A DNA stretch of 64,000 bases from Glandiceps talaboti. Lineage: Eukaryota > Hemichordata > Enteropneusta > Spengelidae. This document shows, one piece after another, positions 12,427 to 22,941 of this stretch. Position 1 is the first letter of the stretch; each line of letters begins with the position of its first letter. The DNA lies in NCBI RefSeq assembly GCF_964340395.1, contig NC_135557.1:25188563-25252562 (forward strand), written 5' to 3'. The position numbers and the translations under genes were made by a program. The notes under the pieces were generated by a model. That model saw nothing but the letters and a program-made list of their open reading frames with translations. It was not told the DNA's origin and did not search any database.

Positions 12427-12880
12427 TTGTGTGTGCATGGATGGATGGAAGGATGGATGGATGGATGTTTGTATGGAAGGATGGGTGTAGGGATGGATGT
12501 ATGATGTAGGTAGATTATATAAAAGTATACATACATACATACATACATACATACGTACGTACGTACGTACGTACGTGCGTGCGTGTGTGCGTGCACGAAC
12601 GCATGCGCGCACACACACATACACACACACGCACGCGCACACACATACATACATACATACATACATACATACATACATACATACATACATACATACATGC
12701 ATGCATGCATGCATGCATGCATGCATGCATGCATGCATACATACATACATACATACATACATACATACATACATACATACATACATACATACATACGCAC
12801 GCACGCACATACATAGTTGTATGTATGTATGTATGTATGTATGTATGTATGTATGTATGTATGTATGTATGTATGTATGT
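12340..12880 (+). repeat. Compound microsatellite with self-complementary tetramer runs
   Basis: In order: (GT)n 12340-12383, (ATGT)n to 12425, degenerate (GGAT)n to about 12500, (ACAT)n from 12530, (ACGT)n and (GTGC)-rich sequence, (AC)n, (ACAT)n, (GCAT)n about 12697-12737, (ACAT)n, then (ATGT)n from 12818. The ACAT and ATGT blocks are reverse complements, so the locus could fold into long hairpins. Frames up to 196 codons across it are artefacts. Confidence 0.95.
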
Positions 12881-13559
12881 GAACTGTCATTGCAGTGTGC
12901 TTATGTAAGCCAATACAAGCATCAAGCTAGTACTAGGTTGAACTGCTATATCTACATAATGATGGTCACAGATAATAATAATCAGACACGTGAAAGGTAT
13001 ATGTTATATGACTTATACATAGTGTTTTAATAAATCTTTTTCTTTCTGCAGCCGTTATTCTAAATCAGAAAACGCCATTATGCGAAATATGTTGGTATTA
13101 ACATTTCAAGCATGCATCCTGTTGTAAAAAATTACCAAAATCAATTATACTTGGCATTCAGTTACTGTCACCTTAGTCATTCCGCTGATGGCACGACATG
13201 ACCTGATATGACAGGTATTAACATGAAAGGATATATGTAATGCATTAACACAGTAATTACTAATCAATCAATATAATTCTTTAGGCAATTACGTCAGCGT
13301 TTACCGAGTATTTGCAGAGGTGATTAGGTGTCATTTCCAGGCCTTGCATGGTAAGAAACCTTTGATCTATGTGAAGGTTGACTAGATTGATTGTGTTATG
13401 TAAGAGATCGTTGTTTAAATAGTTTGTTGAACAAGAACTATGTATGTGCATATTTTAAACTTTAAGAGAACATTTGATTTCATTGTTAGTGTTAACCCAG
13501 TTGCATCGACAACCGCCGAAAGAGTGTTTCTCACTAATGTATGCTTTGTGTTGGTTCAT
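12881..13559. other. Intergenic, nothing assignable
   Basis: Unique AT-rich sequence between the microsatellite and the 31-bp array. Confidence 0.3.
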
Positions 13560-15236
13560 ACAGAAATGGTAGATATATAGTCAATACTATACAGAAATGG
13601 TAGATATATAGACAATACTATACAGAAATGGTAGATATATAGACAATACTATACAGAAATGGTAGATATATAGACAATACTATACAGAAATGGTAGATAT
13701 ATGGACAATACTATACAGAAATGGTAGATATATAGTCAATACTATACAGAAATGGTAGATATATAGACAATACTATACAGAAATGGTAGATATATGGACA
13801 ATACTATAAAGAAAAGGTAGATATATAGACAATACTATACAGAAATGGTAGATATATAGACAATAGTATACAGAAATGGTAGATATATAGACAATACTAT
13901 ACAGAAATGGTAGATATATGGACAATATTATACAGAAAAGGTAGATATATAGACAATACTATACAGAAATGGTAGATATATAGACAATACTATACAGAAA
14001 TGGTAGATATATAGACAATACTATACAGAAATGGTAGATATATAGTCAATACTATACAGAAATGGTAGATATATAGACAATACTATACAGAAATGGTAGA
14101 TATATAGACAATACTATACAGAAATGGTAGATATATAGACAATACTATACAGAAATGGTAGATATATGGACAATCGTATACAGAAATGGTAGATATATGG
14201 ACAATACTATACAGAAATGGTAGATATATAGACAATACTATACAGAAATGGTAGATATATGGACAATACTATACAGAAATGGTAGATATATAGACAATAC
14301 TATACAGAAATGGTAGATATATAGACAATACTATACAGAAATGATTAATATATGGACAATACTATACAGAAATGGTAGATATATGGACAATACTATACAG
14401 AAAAGGTAGATATATAGACAATACTATACAGAAATGGTAGATATATAGACAATACTATACAGAAATGGTAGATATATGGACAATACTATACAGAAATGGT
14501 AGATATATGGACAATACTATACAGAAAAGGTAGATATATAGACAATACTATACAGAAATGGTAGATATATGGACAATACTATACAGAAATGGTAGATATA
14601 TAGACAATAGTATACAGAAATGGTAGATATATAGACAATACTATACAGAAATGATTAATATATGGACAATACTATACAGAAATGATTAATATATGGACAA
14701 TACTATACAGAAATGGTAGATATATGGACAATACTATACAGAAAAGGTAGATATATAGACAATACTATACAGAAATGGTAGATATATGGACAATACTATA
14801 CAGAAATGGTAGATATATAGACAATAGTATACAGAAATGGTAGATATATAGACAATACTATACAGAAATGATTAATATATGGACAATACTATACAGAAAT
14901 GATTAATATATGGACAATACTATACAGAAATGATTAATATATGGACAATACTATACAGAAATGGTAGATATATGGACAATACTATACAGAAAAGGTAGAT
15001 ATATAGACAATACTATACAGAAATGGTAGATATATGGACAATACTATACAGAAATGGTAGATATATAGACAATACTATACAGAAATGGTAGATATATGGA
15101 CAATACTATACAGAAATGGTAGATATATAGACAATACTATACAGAAATGGTAGATATATGATCAATACTATACAGAAATGGTAGATATATAGACAATACT
15201 ATACAGAAATGGTAGATATATGGACAATACTATACA
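13560..15236 (+). repeat. 31-bp minisatellite, about 54 copies
   Basis: The unit begins ACAGAAATGGTAGATATATA and continues GACAATACTAT. Recurrent variants are ATGG for ATAG, AAAAGG for AAATGG, ATTAATAT for GGTAGATAT and CAATAGTAT. Variants recur in blocks: a group with AAAAGG, a group with ATTAATAT and their flanks repeat several times between 14.3 and 15.0 kb. This shows higher-order amplification. No coding capacity. Confidence 0.97.
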
Positions 15237-16699
15237 TAGACAGACTCTTTCCAAAGAAAAGACAAAAAATAAATAATTGTAACATATTGCGTTGTAATAT
15301 AACCTGTTATTAGTAATTCTACCACATGATTTAAGTCTTTAGCAATTTAGTAAATATTTAATGGAAATTTGTTTAGCACCATATATCTACGATCATTTCC
15401 ATAAGCGCTTCACACACATTGGAGGGAGGGGGGGGGGTAGACTAGGAAGGAAGGAAGGAAGGAGGTAGGTATGGAGTGACTTATTGTTCAATTGCTTATT
15501 TAACTCAATGGTACCACTGACCAGGGTCATGAAATTATGCATGCTTCTAGGAATAGGATATTTACTGCTGGTTTTATCATCACAATATTAAAAAGATATA
15601 TTCAACTGGATTGTGGCTTTCCATTCTTTTTAACGTACTGCCATGCAGGAAGTATACAAATCTGTATGAACTGATAATATCAACAATTTCAAAACACATC
15701 TCGAAAAACATATTCATCGAATAAAATAGATATTGGCAAAATCTAAACGATTATCGATCATAGAATATTTTTCAATACAATTTAAGTTTATCAAAAGTTC
15801 AACTAAGTGTACATTTTGGTCGATACAAACTAACTCTGAGTATCCCTGAGCAAAATGTAAGAAAATATTTCACACAGAGAAAACCGACAAAGATTGCCTG
15901 CTGCTTTGAAGAAGCCGTCAAGGCGCGAGAAAAACATGTTTACGTCACTGAAATGTCAACTCAAACGTTCATAGACATAAGTAAGATAATGAATTGCTTC
16001 TCTTCGTTTTGTTGTTAACGTAATATAAAAATTGTCCTTTTCGATTTGAAAATTAACTATGAAGATATGAACACTGGTATGTTGCAGTGATTGAATGGGT
16101 TATTACAACATGAAGACAATATTTTATTATAGCTACCGCTCTGAGAACTCGCGAAAATCACGTCAAGTGCATCTTCCTGTATCTGATCTGGAGATATTGT
16201 ATTGTTGCAGTATTGCTTTATTTGTTTTCACTACTCTATGAATAATAAAACGTTCACTTTCAGACACTAAACTTTCAATAGAGAAAGAAGGACATGACAA
16301 AAAGTTCTAACAAAGCTAATGAGACGTCTTGCCCCACCACTTGATTAAATATTAAGTATATCTTAATACAGTTTTAAGTGAATAATATTACACTCAGCAA
16401 GAATGTATTGAACAACTTATAAATATTGTTTGCATAATAATCGGAAAATTGAAACATGCATTTAGAATAAGCTATGTAAAAGTAAAATAATAATTTATAA
16501 TATTATCAAATTACAACTTTGGACAGGTGCATGGTCGCCATATAAATCTTTTTAGTATTCAGTAGAACAGGCATCGTTAATTTTCACCAAATACGTTTTG
16601 CAAAATGAAATACCCTTCAAAGTTTATAAGATTTTCGACATCGTCGAAACTCGCAGTATCATTAAGTAACCAAGAACCAATCAACCAGCCGAACAACCG
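15237..16699. other. Intergenic; short purine-rich tract
   Basis: A G/A-rich run at 15421-15467 (G11-type run, then GGAA repeats). Otherwise unique AT-rich sequence without a supported gene. Confidence 0.35.
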
Positions 16700-16748
16700 A
16701 CCAATCAATCAATCAATTAATCAAGCAAGCAAGCAAGCAAGCAAGCAG

Positions 16749-16780
<32 letters not shown>

Positions 16781-16808
16781 GCCATCAATCAAGCAAGCAA
16801 GCAAGCAG

Positions 16809-16840
<32 letters not shown>

Positions 16841-16925
16841 GCCATCAATCAATCAATCAATCAATCAATCAAACAAACAATCAATCAATCAATCAAGCAG
16901 GCAATCAATCAATCAATCAATTCAA
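16700..16925 (+). repeat. (CAAT)n microsatellite with (CAAG)n blocks
   Basis: Long CAAT array in which a CAAG block and the following segment occur twice (about 16720-16785 and 16786-16850), so part of the array is itself duplicated. The 108-codon frame 16605-16931 is an artefact. Confidence 0.95.
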
Positions 16926-19200
16926 TTCTAATATGAAAGCCTTCGCTAAATGTCATTGAAGGTGTTTCATCTATTGTCACGTGATACTGTTTCAAAATCG
17001 ATAATACTAACACATCGAAACCGATGTATATGATGATGTTTAGAGGGCAACGACACATATACACATATCGTCAGGAGAGATGTTTCAACCTTATCTCTAA
17101 GGTGAAGTATCTAATCTGATACACGTGATGTTACTTTAGAGTTGAATGTTGATCTGCAGTGATTGTTCATGTTGTCATACTTTGTACAAGAATGACTTCG
17201 TTACTTATTTTTATCTACGGAGAAAACTCATTACAAAATGTATACTAATGTTATGTTACTTCCAATATTTTAGGTTTTTTAGTTTTGTTTTGTTATTTTT
17301 AATTTTGTTATTGATTATACGAGTCATTTGCAGACAGTGTCTTACCAATAAGTAGTTTTTTTCATTCAATAGTTTATGTGTTCATATTCTGAATATACTA
17401 TTTTGGCATAAGGCTTGTCCAGTTCATTTTTTCCGTGAATTCGCTTTTTTCTGTTTTTTTTCTTTTCTATATGTGTATTATAAGTTCATATTTATTTATG
17501 TTCACATTCATTATGTAATTGGTCACGCCTCCAATGCCGAACTCTTATAGAATAACATCTATAATTATCTCGAATAGCTAATTTGCATATTTTGGGTACT
17601 TATAGAATAAGAACTATAATCAAACTCGAATAACTAATTTTTTTGTCAGTTCTCATCATAAAAGTATTCAAAGTACTAACACATCAACTTCTTTATTTCG
17701 GTATGAAGTTAACCTTTGTTTTCTTTCAAGTTTCATATTGCATTGTAGATGACTACGTGGAATCAACAACTTACTCCCCATAGTAACACCTATAGAACGT
17801 AGCCTTGTAAGCTCAGTTCACTGAAGTTCAGTTGATATAATGGATAAGATAGCCTTGGGTATGTCTTTAGTTTCTATGTGTAGGCAGAACGTCGTAATTA
17901 TTTTAAAACATTTACATTTTTGCAACGTTTGCTGGTATGATGGGTTTATCAGTAGACATATAAGCAGACTGATGGCTTTCATGTCATCAACCTGCATGTC
18001 ATGTAACAGGGTTCAATTCCTTCTCCTCTAGGTATGTCGTAGCTATAGTCACAGACCCTCAGTGACCCCACAGCTCGACATCAATTTCATTGATAGCGTT
18101 CGTCCACTCTAGCCTAAGTCAGCTAGTGCATTTAGATGTTTTAGTCTTGAGGGGAAATCCAGTATACTTGTACGAGGATTATAAGACCCCATGATAAGAT
18201 CAGCAAAACTAGCAAATAGCGTTTACAAGTACCGTACCGTCGATCCAAGTAATGTAGTTTGGTATGCAGACACAGACACAGTGTCTCTCCATAAATCAAA
18301 GACATGAAACCTGTATGTGTATAATGACTGTTGACTGTAGTAAGGTCTTACCGTATCCAATGTCTTTGATGGTGATAACTATGCAGTATTACGTGAGGAA
18401 ACAACTCACCTTTTAGATTGTCACTGTTGATTGTATCCGGTACTTCATTGTGTTAATATTGGTTAATGCCAATAATTACAATACATTAACGTGGTGTTAA
18501 ATGTCTAAATATAATATCTACCTGTCACAAGTGTGTACACTTCCACTACTTATCTAAGGTAGAATGTTACTGGTGTAATATGGTGTGATTAATATCAATA
18601 GCATGATAAATGCAATGAGGTGGTTTCTACAATCAGAAATAATTACGATAAACCACCACGTTGGTGGAGGGTCTATGGATAAACTACAAAGCACTTGCCT
18701 CTATCTACAGAGCAAACGTCACGCTTTGCTTGTCTTTACAGTAAATATGTGTGATACAGTTTGATATATGAAATTCATTCCTGACCATTGTCACGGTATT
18801 CCATTGTTTAATTACTCAAAACTGAACTAGAACCTGTACCTTTGATGAGTAATTACCTTCAGTTGAAGTAAAGTGACTGTACCATAATTCATGTTTATTA
18901 TTTACTGATACCACGTCTACATGTCAACAAGAGAATATGTACAAAATAAAGCAGAAAACTTTAAACGCCAGAAATTGCGTGGCTGGTAATATTCATGGAA
19001 TGTTTAAGCTTTGGTAGAATAGCTAGATTTCAGTATGTAAAGTAAACTGTGTACTCAAAAAAAAGAAAAGAGAAATATCACCAAATCCGCTGACGTGTCT
19101 CTAAATGTGAATAATTACAACCAATCTCACGTAACCTAGCCGAAAATGTATGTGTCACACATAGTTGTCTTGGTCCAATCGATTATGGAAGTCAGTCCAG
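16926..19200. other. Intergenic; small local duplication at about 17540-17642
   Basis: Two adjacent copies of a roughly 50-base segment (CTTATAGAATAA ... CTATAAT ... CTCGAATA(G/A)CTAATTT) lie at 17540-17642. Frames at 17146-17355 and 17840-18031 have no recognisable domain. Confidence 0.4.
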
Positions 19201-20240
19201 ACGCTTCAGATAGGACAACTCATAACAACCAAACACTTCAGAAAGGCCAACTCATAACAACCAAACACTTTAGAAAGGCCAACCCATAACAACCAAACAC
19301 TTCAGATAGGCCAACTCATAATAGCCAAACACTTCAGATAGGCCAACTCATAACAACCAAACACTTCAGATAGGCCAACCCATAACAACTAAACACTTCA
19401 GATAGGCCAACTCATAACAACCAAACACTTCAGATAGGCCAACTCATAACAACCAAACACTTCAGATAGGCCAACTCATAACAACCAAACATTTCAGATA
19501 GGCCAACTCATAGCCAAACATTTCAGATAGGCCAACTCATAACAACCAAACATTTCAGATAGGCCAACTCATAACAACCAAACATTTCAGATAGGCCAAC
19601 TCATAGCCAAACACTTCAGCCAGACCAACTCATAACAACCAAACACTTCAGATAGGCCAACTCATAACAACCAAACATTTCAGATAGGCCAACTCATAAC
19701 AACCAAACATTTCAGATAGGCCAACTTATAGCCAAACATTTCAGATAGGCCAACTTATAGCCAAACATTTCAAATAGGCCAACCCATAACAACCAAACAC
19801 TTCAGATAGGCCAACTCATAACAACCAAACATTTCAGATAGGCCAACTCATAACAACCAAACATTTCAGATAGGCCAACTCATAACAACCAAACACTTCA
19901 GATAGGCCAACTCATAACAACCAAACACTTCAGATAGGCCAACTCATAACAACCAAACATTTCAGATAGGCCAACCCATAACAACCAAACACTTCAGATA
20001 GGCCAACTCATAACAACCAAACATTTCAGATAGGCCAACTCATAACAACCAAACACTTCAGATAGGCCAACTCATAACAACCAAACATTTCAGATAGGCC
20101 AACCCATAACAACCAAACACTTCAGATAGGCCAACTCATAACAACCAAACATTTCAGATAGGCCAACTCATAACAACCAAACACTTCAGATAGGCCAACT
20201 CATAACAACCAAACACTTCAGATAGGCCAACTCATAACAA
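19201..20240 (+). repeat. 33-bp minisatellite, about 31 copies
   Basis: The unit is AACACTTCAGATAGGCCAAC followed by TCATAACAACCAA. Variants have ATTTC for ACTTC, CCCAT for CTCAT, and a shorter unit lacking the AACAA block. The ACTTC and ATTTC versions alternate in runs, which suggests repeated multi-unit duplication. No coding capacity. Confidence 0.97.
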
Positions 20241-21512
20241 CTGAAAACAAACTACAAATACAACAATTTTGTATAAAGTTTAGTATTTATACATTTTTTC
20301 CAGACTTCATGGTTTACTTCAATAGTAACAATGCGATACAATGAATTGCATTATGATTTCATTAGCTAGAGTGTTCTGTCTGAAGGAATGTCCTTATATA
20401 GCGATGTTGTATTAACCAATCCAACAATACATGTAGTGACATAGTTTCGGTGAGGTTGGGTGGAATTGGCTATACATGTTGTAATTGTAAGTGATTCAAC
20501 ATCTATTCAGTGTATATCTATTATTTGCAATCAGTTGTCATTATTTCAGTATTACTAACACACTTCATTTACTTTGAAGACATCATTAAAGTTTCTTATC
20601 AGGTATTGGTACACTTAACGTATACTCTGTATCCAATAATCAATATTGTCTTCCCCGACATATCCCATTAGTATTCAGACCCGGGTGACATTTCAATGGC
20701 ATGTACGTGTACGATGTATAATTTATAATACGTGCCAATTATAACTGATCGCGTGTCAGCTTAACAGCAATTAAAACGCGTTATCACTAACTTTACACCT
20801 GACCATAATAAATGGATGGTACAATCATGACAACCACTATCTCTTGGGATTTATTGTGGTTACTGAGAGTTAGAATAATTGTTTCGCAAAACATTTCTGA
20901 TTGCAAAGTAATTGACATCGATATTAAATCTAATTTAAAGTCACTTTCTTTCATGCCTGCCGGATACTGTTGTTTTTGGACAGTTAAATTCTACTTCACT
21001 GGAAATGACAATTTTAACGGCCATGATTCTTGATCTTATCTCTTACATTTTTTCACAACTGAAGTAAAACAACAATCAACAACATGCATTTGTGTATCGT
21101 AACTAGTGAGCGTGTGGATGGATGGATGGATGGATGGATGGATGGACGGATGGACGGACGAACGAACGGATATATAGACGGAAAGATCTTAAATGCGACT
21201 TGATCGATAGGGTGGATTTCATTCATTGAAATAAAATCAATCCAACGTTTCAACATGTACTGTATTAAATTGCCATGACAACAAGTGCGCCCTCTTCTAG
21301 GACGACCTCATATCATATACACTGCCCTAATCAATGTTGCTACCAACAGAAGATTAAGTGGTTATGGCATGATAATCACATGTTACACTTAACTAAAAGA
21401 CTGACCATATATTATTAAAAGGTGAAGTTTACATACCCAGGTTTGACCCTGTAAATGGACTAATATTGATATTTTATATACATTTTATTAGTAAGATTGT
21501 GTTACGTCATTT

Positions 21513-21519
<7 letters not shown>
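20241..21519. other. Intergenic; short (GGAT)n at about 21115-21150
   Basis: No gene recognised. The GGAT array decays into GGAC/GAAC units. The frame 20812-21033 has no recognisable domain. Confidence 0.35.

Positions 21520-21598
<79 letters not shown>
21520..21598 (+). repeat. (TA)n tract bordering PLE sequence
   Basis: About 40 perfect TA dinucleotides directly abutting the PLE end fragment that starts at 21599. Confidence 0.97.
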
Positions 21599-21602
<4 letters not shown>

Positions 21603-22012
21603 CCTTTCAAAAGAACTGAGTTGATATCCAAATGCCGACACGAGAATAGGTTTTATTTGTCCAACTTCAATAGAGCATCTATCACCTAAACTAAACCCGT
21701 TAACTAACGGAACATCAAAGCCCAATATGTAACAACCCGCCAACACCTACTTGTCCGCACCCAATAACTTACACAATAACAACCAACACCTCCACACATA
21801 CAACACCAACCCACCGACACAGACAATAGTGATGGTTGTTCTATTGTCTACACTCTATATATACAGCACACCCAGAGAGTAGGCCTCAGAGTTGTCTGAT
21901 GATCGCACAATGCGTGAAACTCCGAGTTACAACCAAGAAAGAGTTCCAGTACTACCAAAACTATTACGCTCTGCCACTGCGGTATAGAGCACTTTCTTAG
22001 CATATTGATACT
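21599..22012 (+). mobile_element. Penelope-like element terminal fragment
   Basis: Bounded by a (TA)n tract on the left. It contains a hammerhead ribozyme at 21885-21940 and then a segment (ACGCTCTGCCACTGCGGTAT, then AGAGCAC) that recurs at about 43948-43976 and, in inverted partial form, at 25317-25345. Hammerhead motifs in terminal repeats are a known property of PLEs. No RT frame belongs to this fragment, so it is a solitary end. Confidence 0.6.
21885..21940 (+). ncRNA. Hammerhead ribozyme motif (type I, very short stem III)
   Basis: All core parts are present in order: stem I 5' strand GTTGT (21891-21895), CTGATGA (21896-21902), stem II CGCA/TGCG with loop CAA, GAAA (21916-21919), a tiny stem III (CT...AG with loop CCG), the GTT triplet with predicted cleavage after 21928, and stem I 3' strand ACAAC (21929-21933), which pairs perfectly with GTTGT. 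The base pair closing stem II beside the core is U-U instead of the usual G-C, so activity may be reduced. Such minimal hammerheads are known in PLEs and retrozymes. Confidence 0.75.
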
Positions 22013-22040
22013 AAATAAATAGATGGTATTTTGATATATG

Positions 22041-22099
<59 letters not shown>

Positions 22100-22118
22100 A
22101 AATACCATCTATTTATAT
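22013..22118. repeat. Palindrome around a (TA)n tract
   Basis: AAATAGATGGTATTTTGATA on the left is repeated in inverted orientation (TATCAAAATACCATCTATTT) on the right, with about 60 bases of TA repeat between. The whole segment can fold into one long hairpin. It may be the end of a TA-rich insertion in inverted duplicate. Confidence 0.85.
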
Positions 22119-22574
22119 TAGTTACCTTCGTTTTTCCTGATAAGTTGCAAAAATCAAATTATATGCAAATATACATAGAGCAAATGTTATGAAATGAATG
22201 GACGCAATATCCTTATTCCATTAATGATCATCATTTCAAGTCATAGGTAAGTAGCAAAACTGCTTCCTAACCCTATCCATCTTGTGACGTCATCACATAA
22301 TTATTATCTTAGTTTTTAGCTTAGTCAAGCAAGGAGCAATGAAGTGTCTATATTGATATACGAGGTTCATAGAGTAATCATTTTATACCTATCAAAATGA
22401 CTGATTATGATTGCCTATTCTTCATTTACATGGAATGTTTTAACGGATCGAAAAGATATTTTAGTATAATTATCAAGATCATTGAGGCATATTTCAAGAT
22501 ACAAGTATTAATCTTCTCTGGAATTGTATGTATGTAAAACAGAGGAGTTGTTATCTCTAGTTTACACCTCTGTC
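22119..22574. other. Intergenic, nothing assignable
   Basis: Unique sequence between PLE-related pieces; no supported feature. Confidence 0.3.
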
Positions 22575-22590
22575 ACAGACAGACAGACAG

Positions 22591-22682
<92 letters not shown>
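22575..22682 (+). repeat. (CAGA)n, (CA)n and (TA)n tract at PLE border
   Basis: Three CAGA units, about 18 CA units, then about 29 TA units ending exactly where the PLE terminal sequence begins. Confidence 0.95.
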
Positions 22683-22685
<3 letters not shown>

Positions 22686-22941
22686 AAGTCAGTGGTAAGA
22701 TTTGTCCGTAGTACAGTGCTCGATACGTCTGCACGCAGAGCGGAGTATATGTTGAGGGTAGAAGAAAATAAAGTCGGGTTTTTCGTCTCTACAAGCCTGT
22801 TTCGTGAGTAAATCACTCGTCAGGAGATGTTGATGTACTGAATATACCTCGTATAAATCGTGTGGTGTAAGGCGGGATTTACCTAGGGTGTTGAGTGGTG
22901 CTTTTGTTTGTACAAAAGGTGTCAATTATGTGTGCGATGGG
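22683..22941 (-). mobile_element. PLE terminal region downstream of the RT frame
   Basis: Read on the minus strand, this follows the stop of the RT/GIY-YIG frame and ends at the (TA)n tract. The 22683-22838 part is nearly identical to an inverted copy at 44200-44355 and partly to 44091-44179, so it is a repeated PLE end. It includes a hammerhead ribozyme in the same orientation as the RT frame, as expected for a PLE terminal repeat. Confidence 0.7.
22784..22832 (-). ncRNA. Hammerhead ribozyme motif in the PLE end
   Basis: On the minus strand: stem I TCTC, CTGACGA (fits CUGANGA), stem II GTGA/TCAC with loop TTTAC, GAAA (22803-22800), stem III CA/TG with loop GGCT plus the A-U core pair, triplet GTA with predicted cleavage after it, then stem I GAGA. 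Every conserved core base is present and all stems pair without mismatch. Two more copies of the same motif occur at 44.1-44.25 kb. Confidence 0.82.

Noticed and set aside
12300-13030. Frames of up to 196 codons on both strands
   Set aside because: Simple-sequence translation of the compound microsatellite; no unique protein sequence beyond short edges.
19201-20240. Possible short-spacer CRISPR array
   Set aside because: The whole 33-bp unit repeats; there are no variable spacers.
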